Shown here piece after piece: positions 47,660 to 58,960 of a stretch of 64,000 bases of DNA. Origin of the DNA: Topomyia yanbarensis. Lineage: Eukaryota > Arthropoda > Insecta > Diptera > Culicidae. A program made the translations under genes and the position numbers. The stretch is taken from the NCBI RefSeq assembly GCF_030247195.1, contig NC_080672.1:93444113-93508112 (forward strand), written 5' to 3'. Numbering within the stretch: the first letter of the stretch is position 1; every line of letters begins with the position of its first letter. The notes beneath the pieces were generated by a model that worked only from the letters and a program-made list of their open reading frames with translations, was not told the origin of the DNA and searched no databases.

Positions 47660-48149
47660 ATCAAGCTTGAGATGATAATTATGATAGATTGGTTTTGCTG
47701 GGATCGATCGAGGCTGTGCGCCTTCTTTGATTTTCGGTTAAAAGTAGTATTCGTTCTGTTCATCGGATAACAACCGTTGACAGGATCTGTTGGCATAATA
47801 AAATGGCTACTAGCTTCGTGATGCATCCATACTCTGTGAAATATTCATAACAATGAATAAGTCTAACGACCGATGAGAGCCGGAAGCTGTAATTCCGTTA
47901 ATAAACATGGCTCGAAGTTATAGTTCTAGATAAACGAGAATTTTTGAAAAACTGCATTTTTAGCAATTTGAATATCCCCGGAGGGATGCTGAATGAGCTG
48001 CAGGTGCTACAATAGCAGGAATTAAACTTCCAACCCCCGGAGGGATTTAGAATTTTTATTTAAGTAGTAAGCGGATATATCAACACCCCGACGGAATGTT
48101 GAGATAACAGAACGACAACACCCATGAAGAGATATTGTCATTGAAATAT
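47660..48149. other. Non-coding DNA with three CCCCGGAGGGAT-type boxes
   Basis: CCCCGGAGGGATGCTGA (about 47976), CCCCGGAGGGATTTAGA (about 48035) and CCCCGACGGAATGTTGA (about 48086) recur every 50-60 bp. This is a small degenerate tandem repeat. No gene. Confidence 0.45.
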
Positions 48150-48439
48150 GTACGAATTTCGCGCCAAATCGTATTCAGAGTTGGCAGCACCCTCTCAAAT
48201 GTAAATGAAACTTTCTGTACATGAAGACTTTGTCGCAAAAAGCCACTTTGCATATTTTGTTTTTCCAAAAATGATCTTTACTGTCTTTTGAAAAGGGCGA
48301 AACATTTTTTACCAATTTTTTTCAGATGGCTATAGTCTAAAATTGACAAATCCTACACAAAAATGTTTTAGGAGTGGTTTTTACAAAATTAGTCAAATTT
48401 TCGAATAAAAATATTTAAAAAATTCTTCGTTGACTCGTA

Positions 48440-48641
48440 CACTGAAAAAAAAATCGATTTTAAAAATTTAAAGTCGATTTACAAAAAAAAACATTTTTGA
48501 TTTGGATGAAATTTTGTTTCAAAATAGATAATTATGTTCTTTACCTACCGTCAAAAATTCAAGTTGAGCACTTTTAAGGAAAATAAGTTACTTGAAAAAG
48601 AAAAACTTTTCCTTGTCCAAACTGATTTTTTTTCTTCAGTG
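48440..48641. mobile_element. MITE, CACTGAAAAAAAAATC ends, TA target (left arm)
   Basis: Starts CACTGAAAAAAAAATCG and ends TTTTTTTTCTTCAGTG with TA on both sides. 202 bp, no coding sequence. It has an inverted partner at 50643-50836 within the other arm. Confidence 0.7.
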
Positions 48642-48814
48642 TATTATTATCGAAAACTAAACCAATGAAAGTCATAATCATCTCAGAATCCAATAAAACT
48701 CAGTTTGTGAGAAAATATTGTCTAATTTAGCAACTAATCATATTTTTATTAAGAGGTTAACTACTTTTTCATTTTCCATGAAATCGAAATTTTTTATTAC
48801 TTTATCTGAAAGTA

Positions 48815-49070
48815 CACACAGAAAAAAAAATGTTGGTAAAAATAAGCGTTTTTCACTCTTAGCAAAAAAACAACCAACGCATACTCTTAGTTCAAAAATA
48901 TTTTTTTGTTTTAAGTACTATTCTTCATTTGCTTAAAAGGAAAACTTTTACTTTGATTATTATTCTTGATTATTTTAAAAGTTTTACTTTCAACCTAATA
49001 GTTGGCGTTGGTTATTTTTTTGCTAAGAGCGGAACACTCTTACTTTTACCAATATTTTTTTTTCTCTGTG
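48815..49070. mobile_element. Palindromic MITE with CACACAGA/TCTGTG ends, TA target
   Basis: Left CACACAGAAAAAAAAATGTT GGTAAAA; right on the minus strand CACAGAGAAAAAAAAATATT GGTAAAA. TA flanks both ends (48813-48814, 49071-49072). The arms also share CTCTTAGCAAAAAAA CAACCAACGC with its inverse, so most of the 256 bp can fold into a hairpin. Confidence 0.75.
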
Positions 49071-50067
49071 TACAACTCCTTGAGAATGTTTTCCCAAATT
49101 TTTATAAAGATCCGAGGAATATATCGAAAGTTACAGCGCTTCCAAGCGCGCTTCGTCTACCAAGAGCAATTTGAAATTTTAAACTCGATTATCTCGAAAT
49201 GTCGTTTTACTAAAAATGGTTTTCCGTTATCACGATTGCCGAAAAACTACTCAGTCAATTTTCTTAATTATTTTTTCAAATTAATCGTAATTAATTTTTC
49301 TCGTACTTTGACGATTCCTTTTTAAATCATAAATTTTTGTTTCACGGGAAAGAATTTTTTAATACAATTTTTGGAGCTTAAAACAGCGATTTTTTACTAA
49401 AAACGTTCTCGAATGCAGGAAAAAAATTATTATTTATTAAACTAATCGTTAAGGTACGAGGAATACTCATATACTTTTTTTGAGTTATTTTGAGTTTTTT
49501 TGAGGATTTTAGGTGATCTATTGGTCTCCAATCGTGATCACCGCATGCCTCTTAAATAAAAAAGGGTTTCGGGGAAAAAGCCATAACTCTGCCAATTATC
49601 AATTTATTTTTATAGATTTTTGCTTGTTTATTTTACTGAATAATGTACTACCAAAATATTATAAGTTTGATGTAATGAAATCATTGCTTTATTCCTTTAC
49701 GTAAATTCAAACTTTCTTGACATTATTATCACTAAAAGCTATGTAACCCCTTAATCAAGAATCCCATTGAAAAGGGTTTATGTCGTTAAACAAATATTCC
49801 ATTATTACTTTTTTATTTTCTTGTTTAGTGCTGAAGAAGAATCAGAGAAAGAAATAACCACCACAACATTATGTATTGAATTTTACATAATTATTTATTT
49901 ATTTTTTATATTGCATTTGTTTTAAAACTATCTTCATGCATGCTGCTTTGTATTATTTCTATACAAGGAAAATATTTTTGGTTCATCTTCTGAATTAGAA
50001 TACCAATAGGCAAAAAACTGTGGAATTTTGGAGTTCCAGATATTGTTTTGTCGTTATTAAACAGCTC
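49071..50067. other. AT-rich non-coding DNA inside the inverted duplication
   Basis: No recognisable ORF, TIR or array. It is probably the remainder of the element to which the 50068-50385 fragment belongs. Confidence 0.3.
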
Positions 50068-50385
50068 TTATAGTTTTTCTGACATTTTGTTGTACTGCTC
50101 AGTGAATATGTAGCAGAAAATTAATTTTGTGATATTTTTATCAGTTTGTTCAATTGTCCAGTTATATAGCTCTCGGGAACTTGTTATGGTATTTCCATAG
50201 TCGCGAGCAAGACTGGCTCTTTTCGCCATTCGCTTGAGAGTGCCACCAATAGCATCGCAGGGTCCTTTTCCATGGGATGCTGCAACAAAATGCCATTCTG
50301 CGCTTAACTCATACTTTGACTGGAATCTACCCAAGCTTGAAAAGTTTTTCTTATTTTTGTATTGAGCTGCTGTTCCCTCAGACAT
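50068..50385 (-). pseudogene. Second fragment of the unassigned transposase-like family
   Basis: A minus-strand frame of 105 residues contains EGTAAQYKNKKNFSSL, EWHFVAASHGKGPCDAIGGT LKR and SSRELYNW. These align directly with SGSQLKNK, WNFFATCHGKGPCDTLGGAL KR and TAQELYPW of 38139-39390. Only the C-terminal catalytic portion is present, from the 'SDG'-equivalent (here SEG, with the Asp replaced) to the end. It is a relic, and the two copies are clearly diverged. Confidence 0.6.
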
Positions 50386-50642
50386 AAATTAAATTTTATA
50401 AAAGTTTGTCAATTGTTTCATAAAATTTATCAGTTTTGAGAGGAAAAAATGAACTGCAGTCTTCCAGTCTTTTAGTCTTCCAATCTTATAATCTTCCAGT
50501 CTTCCAGTCTTCATTCAAGTTTGTTATAAATATATACCAAATTCGTTACCGATACTTTTTGCATGTATCAGGCAACTAGCAGCTGGGAAAATGGATTCTG
50601 AGATGATTATGACTTTCATTGGTTTAGTTTTCGATAAAAATA

Positions 50643-50836
50643 CACTGAAAAAAAAATGAGTTTGGACAAGGAAAAGTTTTTTAAAAGAACTTTTTTTCCT
50701 TAAAAGTCCCCAACTTGAATTTTTGGCGGTAGGTAGGGAACATGATTACATATCTTGCAACAAAATTTCATCCAAATCAAAAATGGGGTTTTTTCGTAAA
50801 TCGACTTTAAATTTTTAAAATCGATTTTTTTCAGTG
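50643..50836. mobile_element. MITE, CACTGAAAAAAAAATG ends, TA target (right arm)
   Basis: Inverted, diverged copy of 48440-48641, flanked by TA at 50641-50642 and 50837-50838. About 194 bp. It shares GACAAGGAAAAGTTTTTT, ACTTGAATTTTT and CGACTTTAAATTTTTAAAAT with its partner. Confidence 0.7.
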
Positions 50837-51135
50837 TAGGAGTCAATCAAGAATTTTTTCAACATATTTATTCAAAAATTTAGCTAATTTTGTGAAAACC
50901 ACTCCTACAACATTTTTTTGTAGGATTTGTCATTTTTAGACTACAGGCAATTGAAAAAAATTGATGGAAAAAAGTTTGGCCCTTTTCAAAAGACAGTCTA
51001 GATCATTTTTGGAAAACAAAGTATGCAAATTGGCTTTTTGTGACAAAGTTCTCATGTACAGAAAGCTTCATTCAAATCTGAGAGTGTGCTGCCAACATTT
51101 GTTGGAATTGGCGCGAAGTTTGTCTATGGCTAAAA

Positions 51136-51615
51136 CTAAAGCTCTTGACCACACTGGGTTAGGAACAATAGAATATCCTTCAGTTTCAGCTCTCTGTACA
51201 TAGGCTCTTCTATGTATGGAGTGCCAAAAATCCGGATACGTAATTGCATTACTACAGGGCAGTTGCATATCAAATGATATGATGTTCCGTAATCGGATTC
51301 ACAAAGATCACAAGAACAATACTCAGCGCGCTGAATAGTAGCCATGTGATAATTGAGTTTGCAATGTCCAGACAGTGCCATGACTAGAATACTGCATTTG
51401 AGCTTGGAAAAATTCAACAATTTTTTTTTGACATTTTCGGACTCACATCCGGCAGTCTTTGTTGGAACGCAAGTTTGCAAGCTACGCCAATGGTTTGCAT
51501 GTTCGGATGCAGCCCAAGAGCAAATCTTGTGCTTTAAGAGCAAATCTTGAATTTTATCGCAAACAGATCTATTTTTTTTTATTCCTAATAATTTTCCACG
51601 TTCAGTAAGGCACAA
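51136..51615 (-). pseudogene. C-terminus of a LOA/Jockey-type LINE ORF2 (post-RNase H region)
   Basis: A 159-residue minus-strand frame has the tail pattern of insect LINE polyproteins: ANHWRSLQTCVPTK, LLNFSKLKCSILVMALSGHC KLNYHM, then a Cys/His finger (CSCDLCESDYGTSYHLICNC) and a terminal leucine-rich segment. The reverse transcriptase and RNase H core are absent. It lies on the same strand as, and at the expected downstream side of, the endonuclease fragment at 52318-52686, but about 700 bp of unrelated sequence separates them. Either one element suffered a deletion plus insertion or two fragments lie side by side. Confidence 0.65.
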
Positions 51616-52317
51616 TTTATGAAAAATTGCACGAGAAAATGATAAAATTTAATATCCTTTATATTTAATATATCTAATATTTAATATGAATGACAAAAGG
51701 CCCTATAACTCCAACTTCTCGTATTCAGACAAAGGTCAAAAAGATTCCGTTCGATTTCTGAGATTTTTTTCACATCTGAAAAACTACAAAATATGTATGA
51801 TTTGCATCACGGAGCAGAAAAAACATTAAAAATAGGGGATTTTGGGGCCTGAATGACCCAGTACCCCACTTTACCATATTTTTTCTAAAAACGAAAATAT
51901 CTCCATTCAAATACCAAGGTGATTTCCTTTAAAAAGAGGTATAAGTTGTAATTTTCTGATTGCTACTTCAAAAGTTATAGCATTTAATATATTTTCCCAT
52001 AGAACCAATTTCAAAAAATTCAAGCGAAGTGGGCAGGAGTCTACAATTGTTCAAATGATGTGAAATTTGGCATCTGAGCTTACTTTGACATTTATCACAA
52101 TATGAGGGGGGCTTCGAGAACTAAAAAAAAATATTTGCAATGCCCTACTGAATTCTCGTCTTCACACGGCTCCAAATATGACATTTGTACCCCAGTGCAA
52201 CGTTGTAGGGTTAAGTGTTCCATTGATTCGGTGCCTCTCAAATTGATATCTGAGCTGCCTTATATTTTGTGGTGGGCATTTGCATCACTGCCGATTATGA
52301 GGGGAAACCCATTTCTG
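51616..52317. other. Non-coding DNA between LINE fragments
   Basis: Phrases such as CAAAATATGTATGATTTGCA and TACCCCACTTTACCATA look like decayed repeat. No LINE coding signal is recognisable, so the reverse transcriptase region is missing. Confidence 0.35.
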
Positions 52318-52686
52318 CTACAGTACCTTTTTGAAATCATCAGAAGGTGATGGTTCATTATGCGGGAAATATGCCGAACAATAGACGTATTTCTTGTTTA
52401 TGTTGTCAACAGTCATATTTACCATGACAGCACAAATATCGCGAGTTGTGAGGTCATTATACATGCATAGCACTATTAGCATTATACATGCACGAGGCAT
52501 TTCACTTGGATTTGTCATGTCATTTTTGTTGAAAGCTACAAAGACGGAGCTTTCCAACAGAGAAGTGTCCTTTATGGAAATACGGTTCTTGAACCATAGG
52601 TATGGAAGCTTTTCCTTCCTGCACAAGGATAGATCCACAGTTGCTGTACGTTTATGCTGAAGATTGATTTGTACTACTCTAACCAT
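52318..52686 (-). pseudogene. N-terminal endonuclease fragment of a LOA/Jockey-type LINE ORF2
   Basis: A minus-strand frame starts MVRVVQINLQHKRTATVDL, the classic start of the APE-type endonuclease of insect LINE ORF2 (V.QINL.H...A...L). It continues with SSVFVAFNKND, PRACIMLIVLCMYNDLTTRD and VYCSAYFPHNEPSP. In active elements this domain nicks the target DNA. The EPW-like second motif is distorted and the frame breaks before the His/Asp catalytic motifs. Sequence upstream on this strand (52687-53215) is its 5' UTR, and a second truncated copy of this junction is at 61035-61515. Confidence 0.7.
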
Positions 52687-53215
52687 ACTCGATTACAGAA
52701 CTACACATTTCATCATCAGCACTTGTTGTACAGCAACTAGAAGATACCAAACACGTTGGCTCATAATCGCCTATAGCTAACCCCGAAATGGGTATTAGGG
52801 ACATGACCATCATTTGAATCCCACGATTGGCGAAGAAACATACGTCCATTGTGTCAGAGATTCGCGTAACACAGCACTCCGTGCGCGACTGGGCATATTT
52901 TGGTCCTGCCAGCCATTCAGTCCTCGAAACGGAGAAACACCTTGACTTAAGGACTTCTGTTTTCAGTCGCCTCTTACGACATGGGAACAGGAACCAAGTG
53001 GATCAATTCTTGGTTGAGATACTTCAAACCGCCGGATGCCACACTGCCTCTAGGCTGGTTTTGTCCGGAGAAAGATAATAAACTGATATCAACCTCCTAG
53101 TGGACCACAGCAGTATCTCATGTTAGTCGCCTCTTACGACATGGGAACAGAAATCAGTGGGTCAGTTTTTGGTTGAAATACTTTAGGAGATTTCAGCCCG
53201 CTGGATACCACATGG
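52687..53215 (-). repeat. 5' UTR region of the LOA/Jockey-type LINE
   Basis: Matches 61270-61515 in the same orientation: CAGCAACTAG, GTGTCAGAGATTCGCRTAAC AC, CGTGCGCGACTGG, ATTTTGG, TCGCCTCTTACGACATGGG, CGGATGCCACA. The box GTCGCCTCTTACGACATGGG AACAG occurs twice within the region (about 52968 and 53124), suggesting tandem 5' monomers. Confidence 0.6.
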
Positions 53216-53775
53216 CAGTTTTCAAATTACATCTTATATTTCTATGGATAAATATTAAATATTTTTTTCGTATGAGCAGATCCTGTTTATCTTAAGTTTA
53301 TTGGATCGGTCTGGATGTTGTTTGCTTAGTAATCTCGAGATTGAAGCGGTAAACTGTTTGACGCAACCCATTCGTAACAGCAGTAGCAAGTCAATTGTAT
53401 CACCGCGCATTCGTATCACCAAAGAACGCCGAAAGGCAAAAATAGCAGCGGCACGAGCTATTGCATAAGTTTGAAAGAAAAGTTAACAGATTAAAATCCA
53501 CTCCCACACTCTCCACGAGTTTAACTTCACCAGGGCAGTTCATCCGTGCACCCCGTGCGCGGGAAAAATAAGAAACTCAATAGTGCACTGCACGTAATTC
53601 GTAATACATAGTAAATAGTACAAAAAAAAAGCTGCAACAATCTGCGCTCGCTCTCATCGGATAGATTGTCGAAGCCCCGCAAGGCGTCCAACCAGTCGCA
53701 GCCGGAGCGCAGTAAACTACTATTAGTGCAATAGGTCACAGCGTGAAATATGAAAAATTCTCATGGAGCGCACGC
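53216..53775. other. Balanced-composition DNA upstream of the Transib-like insertion
   Basis: No gene identified. The 53330-53470 stretch (CGCGCATTCGTATCACCAAA, GCCGAAAGGCAAAAATAGC) has short frames without known motifs. Confidence 0.3.
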
Positions 53776-53780
53776 CGCCT
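53776..53780. repeat. 5-bp target duplication of the Transib-like foldback (left)
   Basis: CGCCT at 53776-53780 is repeated at 57389-57393, immediately outside the inverted CACAGTG termini. Confidence 0.75.
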
Positions 53781-54499
53781 CACAGTGGGACCAATCTAAA
53801 AAAGGTGGGACAAAACCTATTTGAGGCCTTAGATGTCATTTTAGAGCCAGCATTTTTTCGTAGGATATGTTCACAATATTATTCTGCAACTTTTTAAGTA
53901 GAATATTTTGTTGTTGGACTAAAGCAGAGTACCCGAGCAAAAAAAAAATTTTCAAAAAATTTTTTTAGAGGGTCGATGTCTTCGACAAAGTTGTAGAATA
54001 TTATGTATTGAATAACTTCTTCTAAGATACCACAGACATCAGACCTCAAATTTGAGGCAAAATTGTTGTTTTTTGAAAATATTATCAAAAAATCAGTTTT
54101 TCGATATTTCCATGCTAAAAACCTTAATTGATTAATTTAATATGTTCTACAAACTTGCAGGTAACACTAAAATACAACTTTTTGTTGAAGGAACTAATAA
54201 CCTAAAATCAATATTTTGGCTCCTCAAACTATTTTTCATATAAATTTACTCTATCTTCATCAAAGATTTCTGTTTTTAGGTGCACTTTTGTGCAGCCAAA
54301 CTTTGGCTATTCCGATACTCTATTATACGTAGAATAAAATTAATACTACATAGAAACAGGATATAGTTGGACACGTTGTTTGGGTGACCATTCATGTACG
54401 ACGGTTTATAACATAAAATGGGCTTATATTATTTTTAATTTATATACATTTATAGCTATTAACAAAATCTTACATTTTGTATGCACTTACAAGCATATA

Positions 54500-56131
54500 C
54501 ACTGCTGGTCAATAAAATAGGTGTGAGATAAAAATACATGAAATTTTGAGTTTTTTCTAAAAATATTTTTATATTCAAATATTTTATAGTTAGGCACAGT
54601 CATGATAATGAAAAAGAACACTTTTATTTGTAAATTAAATGTTATGCTTTATCGTAACTCTTTCTTTTCCATGAAATCCAAAAAAGTACCTGGTCAATGA
54701 AATAGGTGTATTGTGATCCATTGCAATAAAATTTTTCCAATCCAATGATTTTTAGACTTCAACATTTTTAACAACTAGTAACCTGTGTAAACTCCCTTAT
54801 TCAACCAAATTTTATCCATTTGTCTTGGCATTGAGTCATTCAAACGCTGATAAGTTTCCATTGGTATAGGGTAGCATTCCTTTTAAGCTACTTCCTACAA
54901 ACGATCCGTATTTGTGAAATTTCGATCGAATAACTTCTTTTTAAGTACATTCCGTAAATTTTCTACGGGATTGATGACAGGAGATTGGCATGGTCCGAAA
55001 TTATAGTCACTTTACTATCCCGAAATCATTCCTTTACATACTTCGATGTGTGTTTTTGGTCAATATCTTGCTGAAACTGTCATGTAAAGGCACGTTATCT
55101 TTGGCATAGGGCTGCATGACATCCTTTAGGATGTCCATACTTTAGCCTTGCATTCGAATCTTGCCATTATAGTGGCGTTGCGAAGAATAGGACCTGCGCA
55201 ATTCCACGAGAAGCAAGCTCCAAACCTCATTGTTCTCGCCTCCGTGCTTTACCATATTTTGCGTGTGTCGCAGATCAAACTGTTTGCACTTTTTACGTTT
55301 AACGTTTCGTTGTGCATCGGAGGAAAACAGGTTTACCTTTGATTCGTCCCTCCGAAGGATATGTCGCCATTTTATCATTCCTTCTCAACCAGGCCCATTA
55401 ACGCTGTTGAAAAGCAAATTGCATTTTTCTTCAAAGGCTTTGGCTTCGAAATAGTGGAACCTTCTTAGCAATTCTTTCTGGAAGATTGGAATTTTACGGC
55501 CTACAGCGAACTGTTCTCGGACCTGCCACTTTTCCAATTTGTGCTGAATTGGTTTTGGATGACGCGAATGGATCAGATTTCGCTAAAATTGCAATACGAT
55601 GGTCAGCTGCTGTAGATGTTTTCTTGGGTTTTTTGCGTGTTTCCTTTTGTCAAAGGTTTTAAGGCCTTTGTAACGAAGTTTTCGGAACGCCGCAGTGTAT
55701 TCGCGATTTATTTATACGTCTTACCTTCTTGAACAAAATTTCTTAGCAAAACTCGTTCCACTTTAGTACAGTGAGATGCTCGACCCATTCTATAACAAAT
55801 CTTTGACTTATTCAACATTTGAATACATTTATTAACACGCAGAATTCAAACTTCACCAAATAAAACGTATAATGGAATTATGCAAAGTAATAACACGTTA
55901 ATATATTTCACACACCTATTATATTGACCACACGAAAAAGCCTGCGGTAGTCTTGTTTTGCATCTTGACAAAGATTGCAAATATAATCTGTGCCAACAAC
56001 CCACTAGTAACTTGACAGATCCCAAGGCTTCTGTGTGCGGTAGGTGTGATTGAGACTGCTGCAACTTGGTATGCGTAATTGAGAGAAAAACAAAATAATC
56101 TACCACACACCTATTTTATTGGCCAGCAGTG
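54500..56131 (-). mobile_element. Tc1-type transposon with IR/DR ends, nested in the Transib-like element
   Basis: Terminal inverted repeats of about 26 bp start CACTGCTGGTCAATAAAATA (one mismatch between ends), with TA at 54498-54499 and 56132-56133. Inner direct copies of the terminal motif lie at 54690-54710 (CTGGTCAATGAAATAGGTGT) and, inverted, at 55911-55930, about 190 bp inside each end. This is the IR/DR layout of Tc1-like elements, where two transposase-binding sites sit at each end. The opposite arm of the host palindrome preserves the empty site AGCATATATAAC, proving the insertion point and the TA duplication. Confidence 0.9.
54775..55788 (-). pseudogene. Tc1-type transposase, heavily mutated
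   Basis: The minus-strand frame starts at ATG 55788-55786 (MGRASHCTKVERVLLRNF) and hits a stop within about 30 codons. The catalytic centre region is recognisable at 55378-55142: WRHILRRDESKVNLFSSDAQ, followed by MVKHGGENNEVWS, matching the Tc1 'W..ViwSDESkfnLf' and 'vKHGGgsvmvWG' blocks. The second catalytic Asp of the SDES motif is kept as RDES. Near the 3' end a decayed 'PVENLRNVLKKKLF' corresponds to the 'PIENLW..lK' block. It ends near TAG 54777-54775. Multiple frameshifts and stops make it inactive. Confidence 0.8.
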
Positions 56132-57393
56132 TATAACGTATTGAGTTGATGAATTAAGATTACAATATGAAAAAGTGAAAAAATAATATAAATTTTGAAT
56201 TTAAACTGCCAAAGAACAACGATTTCAGATTAAAAAATAAATCTACAGTATGTATAAGGTGTTTTTAATAAAAATGTTCGAAATTGAATATTATACAACT
56301 TTGCTGAAGTCCTCAACCATCTAAAAAAATAGAAATGTCTCAATTATATTGTGAATATTTTTCCACACACTTAGGTTCTATAATATCTAAGCATTCAAAT
56401 AGATATTATTCTACTTTTATGAATTTGTAGAACTAATTTTATTGGTTAAACTAAAGTAGAAATCCCGAACTAAATAAATCAAATTTTGTTTAAATGGTTG
56501 AGGTCTTCAGCAAAGTTGTCAAATATTGTATTTGGAACAATTCTGTTGAAAATACCATTTACTTATTTTTTTAGCCGAAATCGTTGTTCTTTGGCAGTTT
56601 AAATTCAAAATATATATTATTTTTTCACTTTTTCGTATTGTAATCTTAATTCATCAACTCAATATGTTATATATGCTTGTAAGTGCGTACAAAATGTAAG
56701 ATTTTGTTAATAGCTATAAATGTATATAAATTAAAAATAATATAAGCCCATTTTATGTTATAAACCGTCGTACATGAATGGTCACCCAAACAACGCGTCC
56801 AACTATATCCTGTTTCTATGTAGTATTAATTTTATTCTACGAATAATAGAGTATCGGAATAGCCAAAGTTTGGCTGCACAAAAGTGCACCTAAAAACAGA
56901 AATCTTTGATGAAGATAGAGTAAATTTATATGAAAAATAGTTTTAGGAGCCAAAATATTGATTTTAGGTTATTAGTTCCTTTAACAAAAAGTTGTATTTT
57001 AGTATTACCTGCAAGTTTGTAGAACATATTAAATTAATCAATTAAGGTTTTTAGCATGGAAATATCGAAAAACTGATTTTTTGATAATATTTTCAAAAAA
57101 CAACAATTTTGCCTCCAATTTGAGGTCTGATGTCTGTGGTATCTTAGAAGAAGTTATTCAAAACATAATATTCTACAACTTTGTCGAAGACATCGACCCT
57201 CTAAAAAATTTGTTTGAAAAATTTTTTTTTGCTCGGGTACTCTACTTTAGTCCAACAACAAAATATTCTACTTAAAAAGTTGCAGAATAATATTGTGAAC
57301 ATATCCTACGAAGAAATGCTGGCTCTAAAATGACATCTAAGGCCTCAAATAGGTTTTGTCCCACCTTTTTTGGATTGGTCCCACTGTGCGCCT

Positions 57394-58960
57394 GTGTTGT
57401 CGTTTCAGTAGTAAACGTCAAACTGTTTTCGCTGACTGGTAGCAAAGAATTAAGAATGGGACGCGACGGTTGGTGTTGATGGATATTTTAATTTTGGGAT
57501 CTAATGCAATTTTATTTATTCCGTCCACCGGATCATTTGTATCGTGCCTCATCAAACTTTTGTTTGTACGATTATTTATTTCCTTGTTGCTAAACAAAGG
57601 CTTATCATAAGACTGATTTTCATTAAAAAGATAATAAAAAACCAACAGAAATAAACGAATTATCCATTCCAAATTTATTTAAGCCCATGCAAATAAAATT
57701 TAAGGTTATTTACGAAACCGCTGACGAAAAACCGTTAGAAACCTCCAGCCCTAAAAAGCCACAACATCAAACTGCCCCGTATGCGTACTGAGCCTCTGCA
57801 CTACGAGAGGCAGATTTGAAACTGAAAGTAGCTTTTCCTCTGGCGCTTTGACGATTGCACCTCTTCTAAAACTGTGTGTGGGTTACACTCCGTTTACCTC
57901 GCCGCTAAGCCGCAATGGTTACATAATGCAAGCCAATCGCGACGACCGACCTAAAATTGGGTCATTCCGCAAGCATATGTTCGTCTGTCGCCGCCGCCGC
58001 CGTCGTCGTCGTCGTCGATGTCGTCTTTTGGAACCAGTCAGGCGGTGCGCGATGCTACCCGACCGACCAACCAACGCGTCGTTGCACGGTGGTACCGTGC
58101 TTTCGAGATATGGGCTCACACTCTTCCCCTATGTGGGTTTTTCACTTTTCTTCGCCGTCTTGCAATAGACTTAAGCAAGGAAACGTGTTTGCGGGAGAGC
58201 CAAGGTTTTATGCTATTTTATGTGTGCCGCGCGGCAACAGTAGGAACGAAGCCACCATCACTAAGCCGAAGGTGAAAGACTAGAGGTTGGTGTAAAACGC
58301 GAAGATGCTGCTCAGTTGGGCAATATCCAGTCACGTTGGGATGGAAGTTTTGCTTGAAGTACACGTAGTTGTATGCTGCTTTATGAGCGTGGAGTTTAGT
58401 CAGAAGATTCGCTGCGAGGTGCCCTCGCGGTTGCTTTCGAAACAGATGTTCATGCAATGGTGATTAATATCGTACACGGACTCTGTGCGCGGACGGTAAT
58501 ACTAAATAAATTACAAACGTTGTAAAAACAGCTCTTCAGAATTTGAAATTGCAGCTGGTAAATGTCTAAATTATCTCAAAGCAGAAACTTTTGGACCGGT
58601 CATGGAAATCTATCGGAAGATTTGCATTCAAATGAACACAAAACGATTCTTAACTTCAAAGATTTAAGACCACAGCACGATTTATGGTGCTCATGCGGAG
58701 CTTCTATCAGCAAAGAGGTAGATAGCCATGTTTCCAGCGATGCATTTGGAAACTTGCAAAATCACGCAACCATTTTTGATTAGTTAACATTAATAAAATC
58801 ATATTCATAACCGACATAAGTAATGAGTAAGGTTTATGTTACCGATCGCTGTTTGGTACTAGCGTATGGTTAAAAAGGTTTCTGTTTGGTTTTTACCATG
58901 GCGTTGGACACAAAATTTCTGGCACCTACACGTCAAGACCATTTCGAAAATATTCAGTCA
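57394..58960. other. Mixed DNA with GCC/GTC microsatellite, no gene recognised
   Basis: 57400-57700 is AT-rich. 57840-58300 is GC-richer, with a CGCCGCCGCCGCCGTCGTC run at about 57988-58018 and overlapping frames on both strands that I cannot assign. A 73-residue frame at 58562-58783 (FWTGHGNLSEDLHSNEH, WCSCGAS) is also unassigned. It could be flank or intron of a host gene. Confidence 0.3.

Larger units (their letters stand above)
48150..51125. repeat. Large inverted duplication (arms ~540 bp, ~1.9 kb apart)
   Basis: Arm 48150-48692 is the inverted copy of 50593-51125. Landmarks in opposite order are TTCGCGCCAA, TTGGCAGCAC, AAAGCCACTTTGCATA, CTTTTGAAAAGGGC, a MITE, and ATGAAAGTCATAATCATCTC. 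Each arm contains the same TA-flanked MITE at the same place, so the MITE was present before the inversion arose. The interior carries another MITE (48815-49070) and a transposase fragment (50068-50385). It could be a foldback transposon or a rearranged tandem copy. Confidence 0.7.
53781..57388. mobile_element. Transib-like long-palindrome element, interrupted by Tc1
   Basis: Both ends are CACAGTGGGACCAATC, inverted, with flanking pentamer CGCCT on both sides. The arms are almost perfect inverted repeats: left 53781-54499 continuing at 56132, right 57388 backward. Pairing continues to a loop near 56400, so without the 1.63-kb Tc1 insertion the element is a roughly 1.97-kb palindrome. Each end has heptamer CACAGTG, 22 bp, then ACAAAACCT. 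The geometry and GC-rich 5-bp duplication are Transib hallmarks. No transposase is encoded. The outer 40 bp resemble the left end of 10339-11204, so the two are related families. Confidence 0.75.
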
